A DNA stretch of 64,000 nucleotides from Haemophilus parainfluenzae (GTDB lineage: Bacteria; Pseudomonadota; Gammaproteobacteria; Enterobacterales; Pasteurellaceae), in assembly GCF_900450995.1 (NCBI RefSeq), contig NZ_UGHY01000002.1, positions 1,483,001-1,547,000 on the forward strand, given 5' to 3'. The first letter of the stretch is position 1, and each line of letters begins with the position of its first letter. The position numbers and the translations under genes were made by a program. This document shows, piece after piece, positions 10,127 through 18,636 of this stretch. The notes beneath the pieces are model-generated. The model ran no database searches and had not been told where the DNA came from. It saw only the letters and a list, made by a program, of their open reading frames with translations.

Positions 10127-12265
10127 TTATTCTTGTTCTTCTGAAATGTCTTCTGCTGGTGCAGATTCTGCTTCAGTTTCTTGTTTTGGTGCAAGATCTT
10201 TCATGGTTAAGCGGATACGACCTTGGCGATCGATTTCAACCACTTTAACGGTTACTTCTTGACCAACTTGAAGATAATCACTCACTTTCTCTACGCGTTC
10301 TTCTGCAATTTGAGAAATATGAACTAAACCTTCTTTATTTCCAACGATAGCGACGAATGCACCGAAGTCAGCAAGACGAGTCACTTTACCTTTGTAAATT
10401 GCGCCGGCTTCAACTTCAGCAACGATTTCTTCAATACGTGCCATCACATTTTTCGCTGCACTGCTATCTACTGCAGCAATTTTCACTGTACCATCATCAT
10501 CGATATCAATAGAAGTGCCGGTTTCTTCAGTTAATGCACGGATAGTTGCACCACCTTTACCGATAACATCTTTGATTTTCTTAGGATCAATTTTCATGGT
10601 GTGAATACGCGGCGCGTAGTCAGAAATATCTGCACGTGGTGCAGGGATTGCTTGTTCCATTACGCCAAGAATGTGCATACGTGCACCTTTTGCTTGGTTT
10701 AATGCAATTTGCATAATTTCAGGGGTGATACCTTCAATTTTAATGTCCATTTGAAGTGCAGTTACACCTTCACGTGTACCAGCCACTTTAAAGTCCATAT
10801 CGCCTAAATGGTCTTCATCGCCTAAAATATCTGAAAGCACCACAAATTTTTCTTCTTCTTTCACTAAGCCCATTGCGATACCTGCAACAGCAGCTTTGAT
10901 TGGAACACCTGCATCCATTAATGCTAAAGATGCACCACATACAGATGCCATAGAAGAAGAACCGTTAGATTCAGTGATTTCAGATACAACACGCACGACA
11001 TATGGGAATTCCGCAAGGCTTGGCATAACAGCTGCAACACCACGTTTTGCTAAACGACCGTGACCAATTTCACGACGTTTTGGTGAGCCAATCATACCAG
11101 TTTCACCTACAGAGTATGGAGGGAAGTTGTAGTGGAATAAGAAGTGATCTTGACGTTCACCTGTTAACTCATCAATGATTTGTGCATCACGTTCAGTACC
11201 TAACGTTGCAACTGCTAATGCTTGTGTTTCACCACGGGTGAAAATTGCAGAACCGTGAGTACGTGGTAATACACCTGTGCAAATATCTAATGCACGAACG
11301 GTATCAACGGTACGGCCATCAATACGTGGTTCACCTGCAATGATACGGCCTCGAACGATTTGGCTTTCAAGTGCGGTGAAAATATCTACGATTTTACCTT
11401 CGCTGATTTCTTCATCTTCTGCTGTGATTTGTGCAATCACATCTGCTTTAATCGCATCGATTTGTTCGTAACGTGCTTGTTTTTCAGTAATACGGTATGC
11501 ATCGCCTAAACGTGCTTCAGCTATCACTTTTACTTTGTTGATTAAATCTGTGTTTGGTTGTGGCGCAACCCAATCCCAACGTGGTTTTCCTGCTTCTTTT
11601 GCAAATTCTTTGATTGCTTCAACTACAACTTGTTGTTGTTGATGACCGAATACGACTGCTGCTAACATTTGTTCTTCAGTTAAGATATCTGCTTCAGATT
11701 CAACCATTAATACGGCTTTGTCAGTACCTGCAACCACTAAGTCTAAACGGCTTTGTTTTTGTTCAGCCATAGTTGGGTTTAATACGAATTGGTTGTCAAT
11801 AAAACCAACACGCGCAGCACCGATAGGACCATTGAAAGGTACGCCAGATAAGGTTAATGCTGCAGAAGCACCGATCATTGCCACTAAGTCTGGGCTGATT
11901 TGTGGGTTTACAGAAACTACAGTTGCCACAACTTGGATTTCGTTGAAGAAACCTTCTGGGAATAATGGACGAATTGGACGGTCGATTAAACGTGCAATTA
12001 AAGTTTCGCCTTCAGATGGACGACCTTCACGTTTGAAGAAGCCACCAGGGATTTTACCCGCCGCATAAGTACGTTCTTGGTAGTTTACGGTTAATGGGAA
12101 GAAGTCTTGACCTTCTTTCACATCTTTTTTAGCAACAACAGTCACGAATACCGTGGTATCGTCCATGCTTGCCATGACCGCAGCCGTTGCTTGACGTGCA
12201 ATTGCGCCAGTTTCTAGAGTAACGGTGTGTTGACCGTATTTAAATTGCTTAACAATTGGATTCAC
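10127..12265 (-). CDS. pnp: Polyribonucleotide nucleotidyltransferase (PNPase)
   Basis: 712 residues. Two RNase PH domains are separated by an all-helical linker; a KH domain ([22 protein letters not shown], about residue 555) and an S1 domain ([16 protein letters not shown], about 625) follow. It ends in an acidic tail. PNPase degrades RNA 3' to 5' by phosphorolysis and works with RNase E and the neighbouring helicase DeaD. ATG 12265 with AAGGAAA upstream. The gene heads the pnp-nlpI-deaD cluster. rpsO, its usual upstream neighbour in E. coli, is not here; the upstream gene is divergent. Confidence 0.97.
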   Translation of the reverse strand: MNPIVKQFKYGQHTVTLETGAIARQATAAVMASMDDTTVFVTVVAKKDVKEGQDFFPLTVNYQERTYAAGKIPGGFFKREGRPSEGETLIARLIDRPIRPLFPEGFFNEIQVVATVVSVNPQISPDLVAMIGASAALTLSGVPFNGPIGAARVGFIDNQFVLNPTMAEQKQSRLDLVVAGTDKAVLMVESEADILTEEQMLAAVVFGHQQQQVVVEAIKEFAKEAGKPRWDWVAPQPNTDLINKVKVIAEARLGDAYRITEKQARYEQIDAIKADVIAQITAEDEEISEGKIVDIFTALESQIVRGRIIAGEPRIDGRTVDTVRALDICTGVLPRTHGSAIFTRGETQALAVATLGTERDAQIIDELTGERQDHFLFHYNFPPYSVGETGMIGSPKRREIGHGRLAKRGVAAVMPSLAEFPYVVRVVSEITESNGSSSMASVCGASLALMDAGVPIKAAVAGIAMGLVKEEEKFVVLSDILGDEDHLGDMDFKVAGTREGVTALQMDIKIEGITPEIMQIALNQAKGARMHILGVMEQAIPAPRADISDYAPRIHTMKIDPKKIKDVIGKGGATIRALTEETGTSIDIDDDGTVKIAAVDSSAAKNVMARIEEIVAEVEAGAIYKGKVTRLADFGAFVAIVGNKEGLVHISQIAEERVEKVSDYLQVGQEVTVKVVEIDRQGRIRLTMKDLAPKQETEAESAPAEDISEEQE

Positions 12266-12498
12266 AATGTTTTCCTTAAAATTTATATTAAAAACAGTGC
12301 CTTATTTTCCAGATTGCGACTAGCAAAAGAAATCTTTTGTAAAAACAACCGCACTTTCGAGCGCTTAAAATTGCTTTTGATAGCCGCACGCTAATGTAGA
12401 AAATAAAGCTCGCTTATTATACAGAGTTTTAAATTTATTGGTAACTTTATTTAATATAAGCAACTTGTTATCATATTCTCATACAAATACATACGTAA

Positions 12499-12975
<477 letters not shown>

Positions 12976-12997
12976 TTATTTCGATTTATTAAAGCAG

Positions 12998-13041
12998 AAG
13001 TGCGGTCAGAAATTTGTGTGTTTTTCTGACCGCACTTTTTT
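12998..13041. terminator. Inverted-USS terminator, copy 1
   Basis: AAGTGCGGTCAGAAA pairs with TTTCTGACCGCACTT across a 10-base loop (12998-13037), followed by T-run. It separates the convergent nanQ-like and tusA-like genes. The same 40 bases recur with one mismatch at 14421-14460. Confidence 0.93.
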
Positions 13042-13042
13042 A

Positions 13043-13264
13043 TTATTTAATTACGGTAATTGACCATTTCGCATCATCAATTTGTTCGAAGTTTGTCACT
13101 TCATAACTTTCTTCAGCCGCCCAAGCGGGAATGGCTTCAGTGGCTTGTGTACAGTCGAATTCAATTTCTAGGCCATCGCCTTTATTTAACTTAGCCATGG
13201 CTTCCTTAGCTTCAACGAGAGGAAATGGGCAAACAAGGCCGAGTGTTGGTAATTTAACGATCAT
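13043..13264 (-). CDS. TusA/YeeD-family sulfur carrier protein
   Basis: 73 residues of the SirA/TusA fold, with the CPFP motif (Cys12) that carries persulfide sulfur. AGGAG sits 6 bases before the ATG. The gene follows a YeeE/YedE transporter gene on the same strand, the TsuA-TsuB (YeeE-YeeD) arrangement in which the transporter imports thiosulfate and the small protein receives sulfur. Cytoplasmic. It closes a minus-strand sulfur module that includes a second transporter and a rhodanese lipoprotein. Confidence 0.9.
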   Translation of the reverse strand: MIVKLPTLGLVCPFPLVEAKEAMAKLNKGDGLEIEFDCTQATEAIPAWAAEESYEVTNFEQIDDAKWSITVIK

Positions 13265-13293
13265 ATAAACTCCTTATGATGCTTTTGTTAATT

Positions 13294-14316
13294 TTAAACG
13301 TTGTGGACGAATAATGGTAAAGTAGGCGGCCACCCAAGTGCGAGAATCATCAATGGCAATGAGATCCAACCTTGCCAAGAGAAAAAGGCAGTTTCGACTA
13401 AACCATTACCGATAGAGCAGCCACCCGCAAGGGTTGCACCAATGCCCATGAGAATACCGCCGAGTCCGCTGCGTAGAATCGTGGTGGCATCCGGTACGCG
13501 AACACGAAATTCATTGCTTGCTTTTGCGCCGATGAATGATCCAATAAAAATCCCTAAGACTAAGAATACGCCCCAGTTAATAAATTTACCGTCGCCAGTA
13601 ACAAGGAATTGCATGATATTGGCTGATGGACCAGTGATTCCAAGTCCAAACTCACGACCAGTAGCAACACTGAGTGGCCAAGCGGCAAGTGCGATTAATC
13701 CAATTAATACGGCAGAGAAAAATGGGTGCCAGCGTTTTTCAAATAATAAGTGGGCAAGTCCCGTTTTCTTTGGTTTTAATGCCGCGACTTTTGCGCTTGG
13801 TTTGCTGAGATGTTTGTATACATAGAAAGCTGTCACTAAAGTTAATAATGCGACTAACCACCAAGGTGAAATACCGAATGTATCGTAAATATTGCGTTGC
13901 TCAATATTAATACTGCGTAAAGATTTATTGAATTCACCTAATGGGCCAGTACGCATGATGGCACTTAATAGCATATAAGTGAATAACGCGACCCAACTAC
14001 CAACTAAGCCTTCCGCAGCACGGTACCACGTACCAGTCGCACAACCGCCAGCAAGAACAATGCCGATGCCAAACACAAAGGCACCGATAATCACCGCTAA
14101 AAAGGCGAAGTTTTCAGCCGGATCAACATTTAATACACCGATTTCTTTTAAGAGAAAGAAACCGATGGATTGCACGGTAATCGCCAATAAAAGGGCCACA
14201 AACATTTTGTTATTTTTGGTGACATACATATCGCGAAATGCGCCAGTAATACAAAAGCGCCCACGCTGCATCACAAATCCGAGTAAAATTCCGCAAAGTA
14301 ATCCGGTTAAAAGCAT
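13294..14316 (-). CDS. YeeE/YedE-family thiosulfate (sulfur) transporter, C-terminus frameshifted
   Basis: 340 residues as read, nine or more membrane segments, with the repeated GGCATGTWYRAAEG and GGCSIGNGLVETAFFSWQGW motifs whose Cys residues handle sulfur in TsuA. After GWISLPLMIL the frame ends ALGWPPTLPLFVHNV, unlike the family. Reading with one extra G at about 13341 gives LGTWVAAYFTIIRPQRLKLTKAS and a stop at 13274, immediately before the ribosome binding site of the downstream tusA-like gene; this also aligns with LIGCWFANKW in the paralogue at 15874-16860. So a one-base deletion (or error) changes only the last 15 or so residues. Activity may survive. Confidence 0.88.
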   Translation of the reverse strand: MLLTGLLCGILLGFVMQRGRFCITGAFRDMYVTKNNKMFVALLLAITVQSIGFFLLKEIGVLNVDPAENFAFLAVIIGAFVFGIGIVLAGGCATGTWYRAAEGLVGSWVALFTYMLLSAIMRTGPLGEFNKSLRSINIEQRNIYDTFGISPWWLVALLTLVTAFYVYKHLSKPSAKVAALKPKKTGLAHLLFEKRWHPFFSAVLIGLIALAAWPLSVATGREFGLGITGPSANIMQFLVTGDGKFINWGVFLVLGIFIGSFIGAKASNEFRVRVPDATTILRSGLGGILMGIGATLAGGCSIGNGLVETAFFSWQGWISLPLMILALGWPPTLPLFVHNV

Positions 14317-14420
14317 AAATATTCCTTTCTTTTAAAACTAAGTAGAGCAGTATTTTCTAAAAAAATAAGAAGATGACGCCAATAACTTTTAGCTAGAAAA
14401 TATGTTTTTTTGATATAAAA

Positions 14421-14460
14421 AAGTGCGATCAGAAATTTGTGTGTTTTTCTGACCGCACTT
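14421..14460. terminator. Inverted-USS terminator, copy 2
   Basis: Same sequence as 12998-13037 except G to A in the left USS core (AAGTGCGAT). It separates the rhodanese lipoprotein gene from the promoter region of the first YeeE-like gene. Two near-identical copies flank the tusA/yeeE pair. Confidence 0.85.
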
Positions 14461-14482
14461 TCATTTATGATTGAGCGTGAAA

Positions 14483-15859
14483 TTAACTTTTACAAGAGTT
14501 TCCTTTTTTCATTACTTTACCAAAATCATTTTTGGCATCCGGTTTTGTCATATTATTAGGTGCACCTTTTTGAACTGGGTAGATTGAATCCATTTGCCAC
14601 TGATTCCAACCACCATCATAAATAGCCGTATGATCCCAACTCGCTAATTTTGTCATGAACCAAGGTACACCGGCTCGCCAACCTGTACCACAATAAAATG
14701 CGAGTTTATCGCCTTTTTCGATACCTTGTGTTTTCCATAATGCAAAAATTTCATTTGGATTACGTAATGTACCATCTGGATCATAATAATCAGCCATATT
14801 AGAAGAATCCGTACCCGCAAATCCCCAAATGGCACCTTGTGGTTCGCCTTTTCCTGGAATGTAATCATAACCGCTGACTTTACCGATGTATTCATCCCAT
14901 GATCGGTTACTAATGAGTTTTAATCCATGTTGTTGTGCATCGATAATCTCTTTTGGTGTTTCAATATCGAAGCTTGGATTTGCGGGGATAGAGGCACCAA
15001 AATGGGATTCTGGTTTTGGTGTATTCACGGTTGTTTCTGTTGGTAAGTTAGCATCCATCCAGGTTGAAAGATTGCCATTTAGCACGCGAACATCTTTTAC
15101 CCCTGCCCATTTTAATGCCCAGAATACACGATAAGCCGCTAATTGATTATCAGAATATAAGATGATGGTTTTATCAGCTGTGATGCCATTTTTTAACAAA
15201 TTTTGTTCAATCACATCAGGTGATGATAAATTCCAAATTGGGCCATTCTCAATCCAATCTGTATCAAAATGGTAGGCACCAACAATATGCTGAACATAGC
15301 CTTGGGATTTATCTAATGGTCCCCAAGAGACTTCAAAGATAGCGAATTTATCATTGTTATAAGTCTCAGGTTTCTCACCTTTGGTTACTGCATTAATCCA
15401 TTCCGGCGATACGCTATATTGGAAGTTTGGGAAAGATTCTAATGGATAATCGGCATTGGCATAACTTAGGAAATCATTGAAGACCTGTGTTTTATAACCT
15501 TTGTTTGCGAATTCAGCACTAATACAAGCAAGATTATCAGGATTGGTATCGTAGAAAACTAAGGTTTTATCCCTTGTGATCCCTTTTCCTGCTGCGAAAG
15601 ATTCAAATTTGTCTGGTGCAATCCAATTTAGCCAAGAACAAGAAAATTGAATTGCGCCAGGAATATGTCCACCACGTGTTGCATTTTTATCTTTGAATCC
15701 GTTGTAATAACTGTCTTGACGAGAGTCAATAATGACATAGTTTGGATTTTTTAAATTATCCAATAACGCTTTGGTTTCAATATTTTTGACTTGATTATCA
15801 TGACAAGCAAAAAGCGCAAGTGAAAGACTTAAACCTAATAAAGTGCGGTTAAATTTCAT
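14483..15859 (-). CDS. Lipoprotein with three rhodanese-like domains (thiosulfate sulfurtransferase)
   Basis: 458 residues. Signal peptide with lipobox LFAC (about Cys19), so it is a periplasmic lipoprotein. Three rhodanese modules are readable: about 28-150 (VIIDSRQDSYYNG), about 170-275 (FEVSWGPLDK, IILYSDNQ) and about 300-420. Only the last has a catalytic loop with Cys, YCGTGWRAG (Cys about 390); the equivalent loops of the first two (VFYDTNPDN, LYSDNQLAA) lack Cys, so they look structural. It likely transfers sulfane sulfur from thiosulfate in the periplasm and is cotranscribed with the upstream YeeE-like transporter (14-base gap). GGAGAAA precedes the ATG. Confidence 0.88.
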   Translation of the reverse strand: MKFNRTLLGLSLSLALFACHDNQVKNIETKALLDNLKNPNYVIIDSRQDSYYNGFKDKNATRGGHIPGAIQFSCSWLNWIAPDKFESFAAGKGITRDKTLVFYDTNPDNLACISAEFANKGYKTQVFNDFLSYANADYPLESFPNFQYSVSPEWINAVTKGEKPETYNNDKFAIFEVSWGPLDKSQGYVQHIVGAYHFDTDWIENGPIWNLSSPDVIEQNLLKNGITADKTIILYSDNQLAAYRVFWALKWAGVKDVRVLNGNLSTWMDANLPTETTVNTPKPESHFGASIPANPSFDIETPKEIIDAQQHGLKLISNRSWDEYIGKVSGYDYIPGKGEPQGAIWGFAGTDSSNMADYYDPDGTLRNPNEIFALWKTQGIEKGDKLAFYCGTGWRAGVPWFMTKLASWDHTAIYDGGWNQWQMDSIYPVQKGAPNNMTKPDAKNDFGKVMKKGNSCKS

Positions 15860-15873
15860 ATTGTTTTCTCCTT

Positions 15874-16860
15874 TTATTTTTTAACAATCCATTTATTGGC
15901 AAACCAGCAACCGATTAGAATACATCCCGTTGCGATCCAACCTTGCCAGGAAAAATAAGCTGTAGCAACTAAAGCATTGGTAACAGTGCAACCGCCTGCT
16001 AATGCTGCACCTAATCCCATTATGATACCACCCAAAATCCGACGTAGTGCTTCTTGCGGATCTGGCATTTTTAAACAAAAATCGCCGCTTATTTTGGCCA
16101 TTAAAAATGAGCCAAGTGGAATACCTAGTACAAATAAGCTTCCCCAATTGATATAACGTTGTTGTCCTATTACTAAATATTGAACGACGTTTGCAGAGGG
16201 TACAGCAATGCCATATCCATAGTTTCGTCCAGTTTGAGCACTAAAATACCAAGCCAGAACACCGAGTAATCCTATTAGCAAACCGCCTAGGTAAGGATTC
16301 CAAGGGCGTTTAAAAGTGCGGTCAAAAAAAGAAAGGTTTTCTGAATCAGTCGATTTATTACCAAGAAAAGATAATCCACAAGTGACCAATACGAGCGCTC
16401 CTACTAGCCACCAAGGAGAAATAGAAAGCGTTAAATAGATGTTATCCCATTCTGTGGTTTGTTGGGTCCAATAGTTAATAAATTGATGCAGACTACCAGT
16501 TTGAGCAGAAGCCATTGTGATTGCAAAAGCAACCAAGGCCAATAGACTACCTAATGCACCTTCCGCGGAGCGAAACCATGCGCCACTCCCGCAGCAATTC
16601 CCTAATACCATACCGATCCCAAATAATAATCCGCCGACTATTGTGGCCATGATGGGGAGTGTTGTTTGAGGAATTTTAATGATTTCTAATTCAGCAAGGC
16701 AAAATAATCCTATGGATTGTATGCTTACCGCAATGAGAAGCATCGTTAGAAAACGAGTATTTTTTTGAAATAATAAACGGCGAAAACCAGAAACAAAACA
16801 AAATTGGGTACGTTGAAGTAGGATGCCAAAAGCAATCCCGATAAGAAGACCAGTGAACAT
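15874..16860 (-). CDS. YeeE/YedE-family sulfur transporter, second paralogue
   Basis: 328 residues, polytopic, with QRTQFCFVSGFRR near the start, GNCCGSGAWFRSAEG near residue 95 and AGGCTVTNALVATAYFSWQGW near 300, the paired Cys-containing motifs of the family. It is a full-length paralogue of the transporter at 13294-14316. It is first in a two-gene unit with the rhodanese lipoprotein, which suggests transport of thiosulfate or a sulfane-sulfur derivative generated in the periplasm. It contains a USS (about 16315). Confidence 0.9.
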   Translation of the reverse strand: MFTGLLIGIAFGILLQRTQFCFVSGFRRLLFQKNTRFLTMLLIAVSIQSIGLFCLAELEIIKIPQTTLPIMATIVGGLLFGIGMVLGNCCGSGAWFRSAEGALGSLLALVAFAITMASAQTGSLHQFINYWTQQTTEWDNIYLTLSISPWWLVGALVLVTCGLSFLGNKSTDSENLSFFDRTFKRPWNPYLGGLLIGLLGVLAWYFSAQTGRNYGYGIAVPSANVVQYLVIGQQRYINWGSLFVLGIPLGSFLMAKISGDFCLKMPDPQEALRRILGGIIMGLGAALAGGCTVTNALVATAYFSWQGWIATGCILIGCWFANKWIVKK

Positions 16861-16945
16861 TGATTAACCCTTAATACTAATGTTAGTGCGGTACATTAAA
16901 ACATAATTAATTAAAAAATTAATTGAAATTGATCACAAAAATAAA

Positions 16946-16973
16946 ATAAAGTGCGATATAAATCGCACTTTAT
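16946..16973 (-). terminator. Palindromic terminator of cyuA
   Basis: ATAAAGTGCGAT / ATCGCACTTTAT, a 12-bp stem with 4-base loop, located just after the cyuA stop on the minus strand. It resembles a degenerate USS pair. Confidence 0.75.
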
Positions 16974-16987
16974 TGTTTTAAATGGGC

Positions 16988-18292
16988 TTAAGGGCAAGGC
17001 TTGCTCACCATAATTTCAATCACTTGGCGATCAATATGATGCATACTCTTAGAGGCAATTGAGCATAGATTGTCGATAGTGCGATCGAGATCATGTTCAA
17101 CGATACCTTCATTGCCCGTAACATGGGTTTCATCCATTGCCATAAGTACTGATTTATAACCAGAAGCCACGCTGGTGGATACTTTCATTGCACAGCTATT
17201 GGATGCGCCATCGCAGATGATTCCGCTGATGTCACCAATCATGCTGCAAATCCCCATGCTCGCGGTTTCAAATTTGCCTGTAAGCAAATAGGCGATACCC
17301 GCACAGCTTCCCATTGATGCGGTTGTTACTGCGCAAAGGGCAGAGAGTTTGGGTAATTTACTGTGGATATAAATGGCCATTAAGTGTGATAAGAAGAGAG
17401 CTCGGAGACGTTTTTCCTCACTCACGTTTAAATAATCGGCGACCACAACCACGGGCATAGTCGCGGCAATACCTTGATTGCCTGAACCAGAATTGCTCAT
17501 TGCTGGCAATGTAGCTCCACCCATACGGGCATCGGAGGCTGCAGTGGTTTCGATCATGATTTTACTGAGTAAATCATCTGACATTAAACCACTACCAACT
17601 TGTTTGCGTAACGTTCTGCCAATGTGTAAGCCGTAATTTTCACGTAATCCTTCGTTAGACAGTGCGCGGTTGAGCGTAGCAGCTTGTCCGATAAATCGGA
17701 TTTTATCGAGCTCAACTTCACAAGAAAATTCAAAGATTTCACGTGCGCTCACCTGTTTGAAAATATCATAAGGATCGCAATCAGCACATTCATCGTGTTC
17801 TTTCTCAAAAATAACTTCGCCATTTTTTTCAATTAAAATGATGTTTGTGTGTTGATCTTGAATCGCTACTTTCACTCGGTCATTATCGGCAAACAACACG
17901 GCTTCTGAATATAAGATATGATCGGTTTGATGAATATCCACATTAACGAGCTTTTTATCAAGCATCGCTTTGGCTTGGGAAACTTGCTCTGGTGTGATGT
18001 GTTTTAATACTTCCAACTCACCCTCAGGGTCACCGCCTAAAGTACCAATTGCTGCAGCAATAGGCAATCCCACCATGCCGGTTCCAGGTACTGTAACACC
18101 TAAACCATTTTTCATTAAGTTTGGTGATACTTTAGCTTCAATACGTTCAGGTGTTTTGCCTAAATATTTAGCCGCTGTTGCTGCTGCAAGCGCCAAAGAG
18201 ATAGGTTCAGTACAGCCAAGTGCCGGAACCACATCGCGTTCTACAATTTGAATTAATGGTTTTTCGATTTCGTTGAGTCTTTCTTGATTCAT
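16988..18292 (-). CDS. cyuA: L-cysteine desulfidase (UPF0597 family)
   Basis: 434 residues of the UPF0597/YhaM family, which uses an Fe-S cluster to convert L-cysteine to pyruvate, ammonia and sulfide. Signatures are ALGCTEPISLALAAA at the start, MSNSGSGNQGIAATMPVV mid-protein, SMGSCAGIAYLLTG and CDGASNSCAMKV with conserved Cys residues. It lies 18 bases after a small cupin gene which lies 11 bases after polA, all on the minus strand. Together with the sulfur transporters downstream it suggests active cysteine/thiosulfate handling. No CyuP transporter or CyuR regulator gene is nearby. Confidence 0.9.
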   Translation of the reverse strand: MNQERLNEIEKPLIQIVERDVVPALGCTEPISLALAAATAAKYLGKTPERIEAKVSPNLMKNGLGVTVPGTGMVGLPIAAAIGTLGGDPEGELEVLKHITPEQVSQAKAMLDKKLVNVDIHQTDHILYSEAVLFADNDRVKVAIQDQHTNIILIEKNGEVIFEKEHDECADCDPYDIFKQVSAREIFEFSCEVELDKIRFIGQAATLNRALSNEGLRENYGLHIGRTLRKQVGSGLMSDDLLSKIMIETTAASDARMGGATLPAMSNSGSGNQGIAATMPVVVVADYLNVSEEKRLRALFLSHLMAIYIHSKLPKLSALCAVTTASMGSCAGIAYLLTGKFETASMGICSMIGDISGIICDGASNSCAMKVSTSVASGYKSVLMAMDETHVTGNEGIVEHDLDRTIDNLCSIASKSMHHIDRQVIEIMVSKPCP

Positions 18293-18310
18293 AAAATTCT
18301 TTTTAATATG

Positions 18311-18625
18311 TTAAATGCTGTCTTCTTTCTCTATAACTAATATGCGTGCTTCACCTTGTGGATGAGCAACATGTTCGGTACCGATACCCGCATAAAAAAT
18401 ATCACCTGTATGGAGCAATACAGTTTTCTCTTGGCCGTCTTCTTTGTAGCGCATTTCCACCGTACCATCCATGACAGCAAAGACTTCTTTACCGTCATTG
18501 ATATGCCATTTGTAAGGTTTATCTGTCCAGTGAAGACGCACGGAAATACCATTCATATTGGTAATATCAAGTGCTCCCCAAGCACGTTCTGCCTTAAAGT
18601 GCTGACTTTGAATAACTTTATTCAT
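18311..18625 (-). CDS. Small cupin-domain protein
   Basis: 104 residues, a single cupin beta-barrel: KWHINDGKEVFAVMDGTVEMRYKEDG and HTGDIFYAGIGTEHVAHPQGEARILVIEKE give the two cupin motifs, with His residues at the expected metal positions. Substrate unknown. It is positioned between polA and cyuA with short gaps, and a GGA-containing ribosome binding site lies in the 11-base gap, so it may be cotranscribed with both. It may be a sensor or enzyme linked to cysteine catabolism; that is inference. Confidence 0.8.
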   Translation of the reverse strand: MNKVIQSQHFKAERAWGALDITNMNGISVRLHWTDKPYKWHINDGKEVFAVMDGTVEMRYKEDGQEKTVLLHTGDIFYAGIGTEHVAHPQGEARILVIEKEDSI

Positions 18626-18636
18626 GACTATATTCC

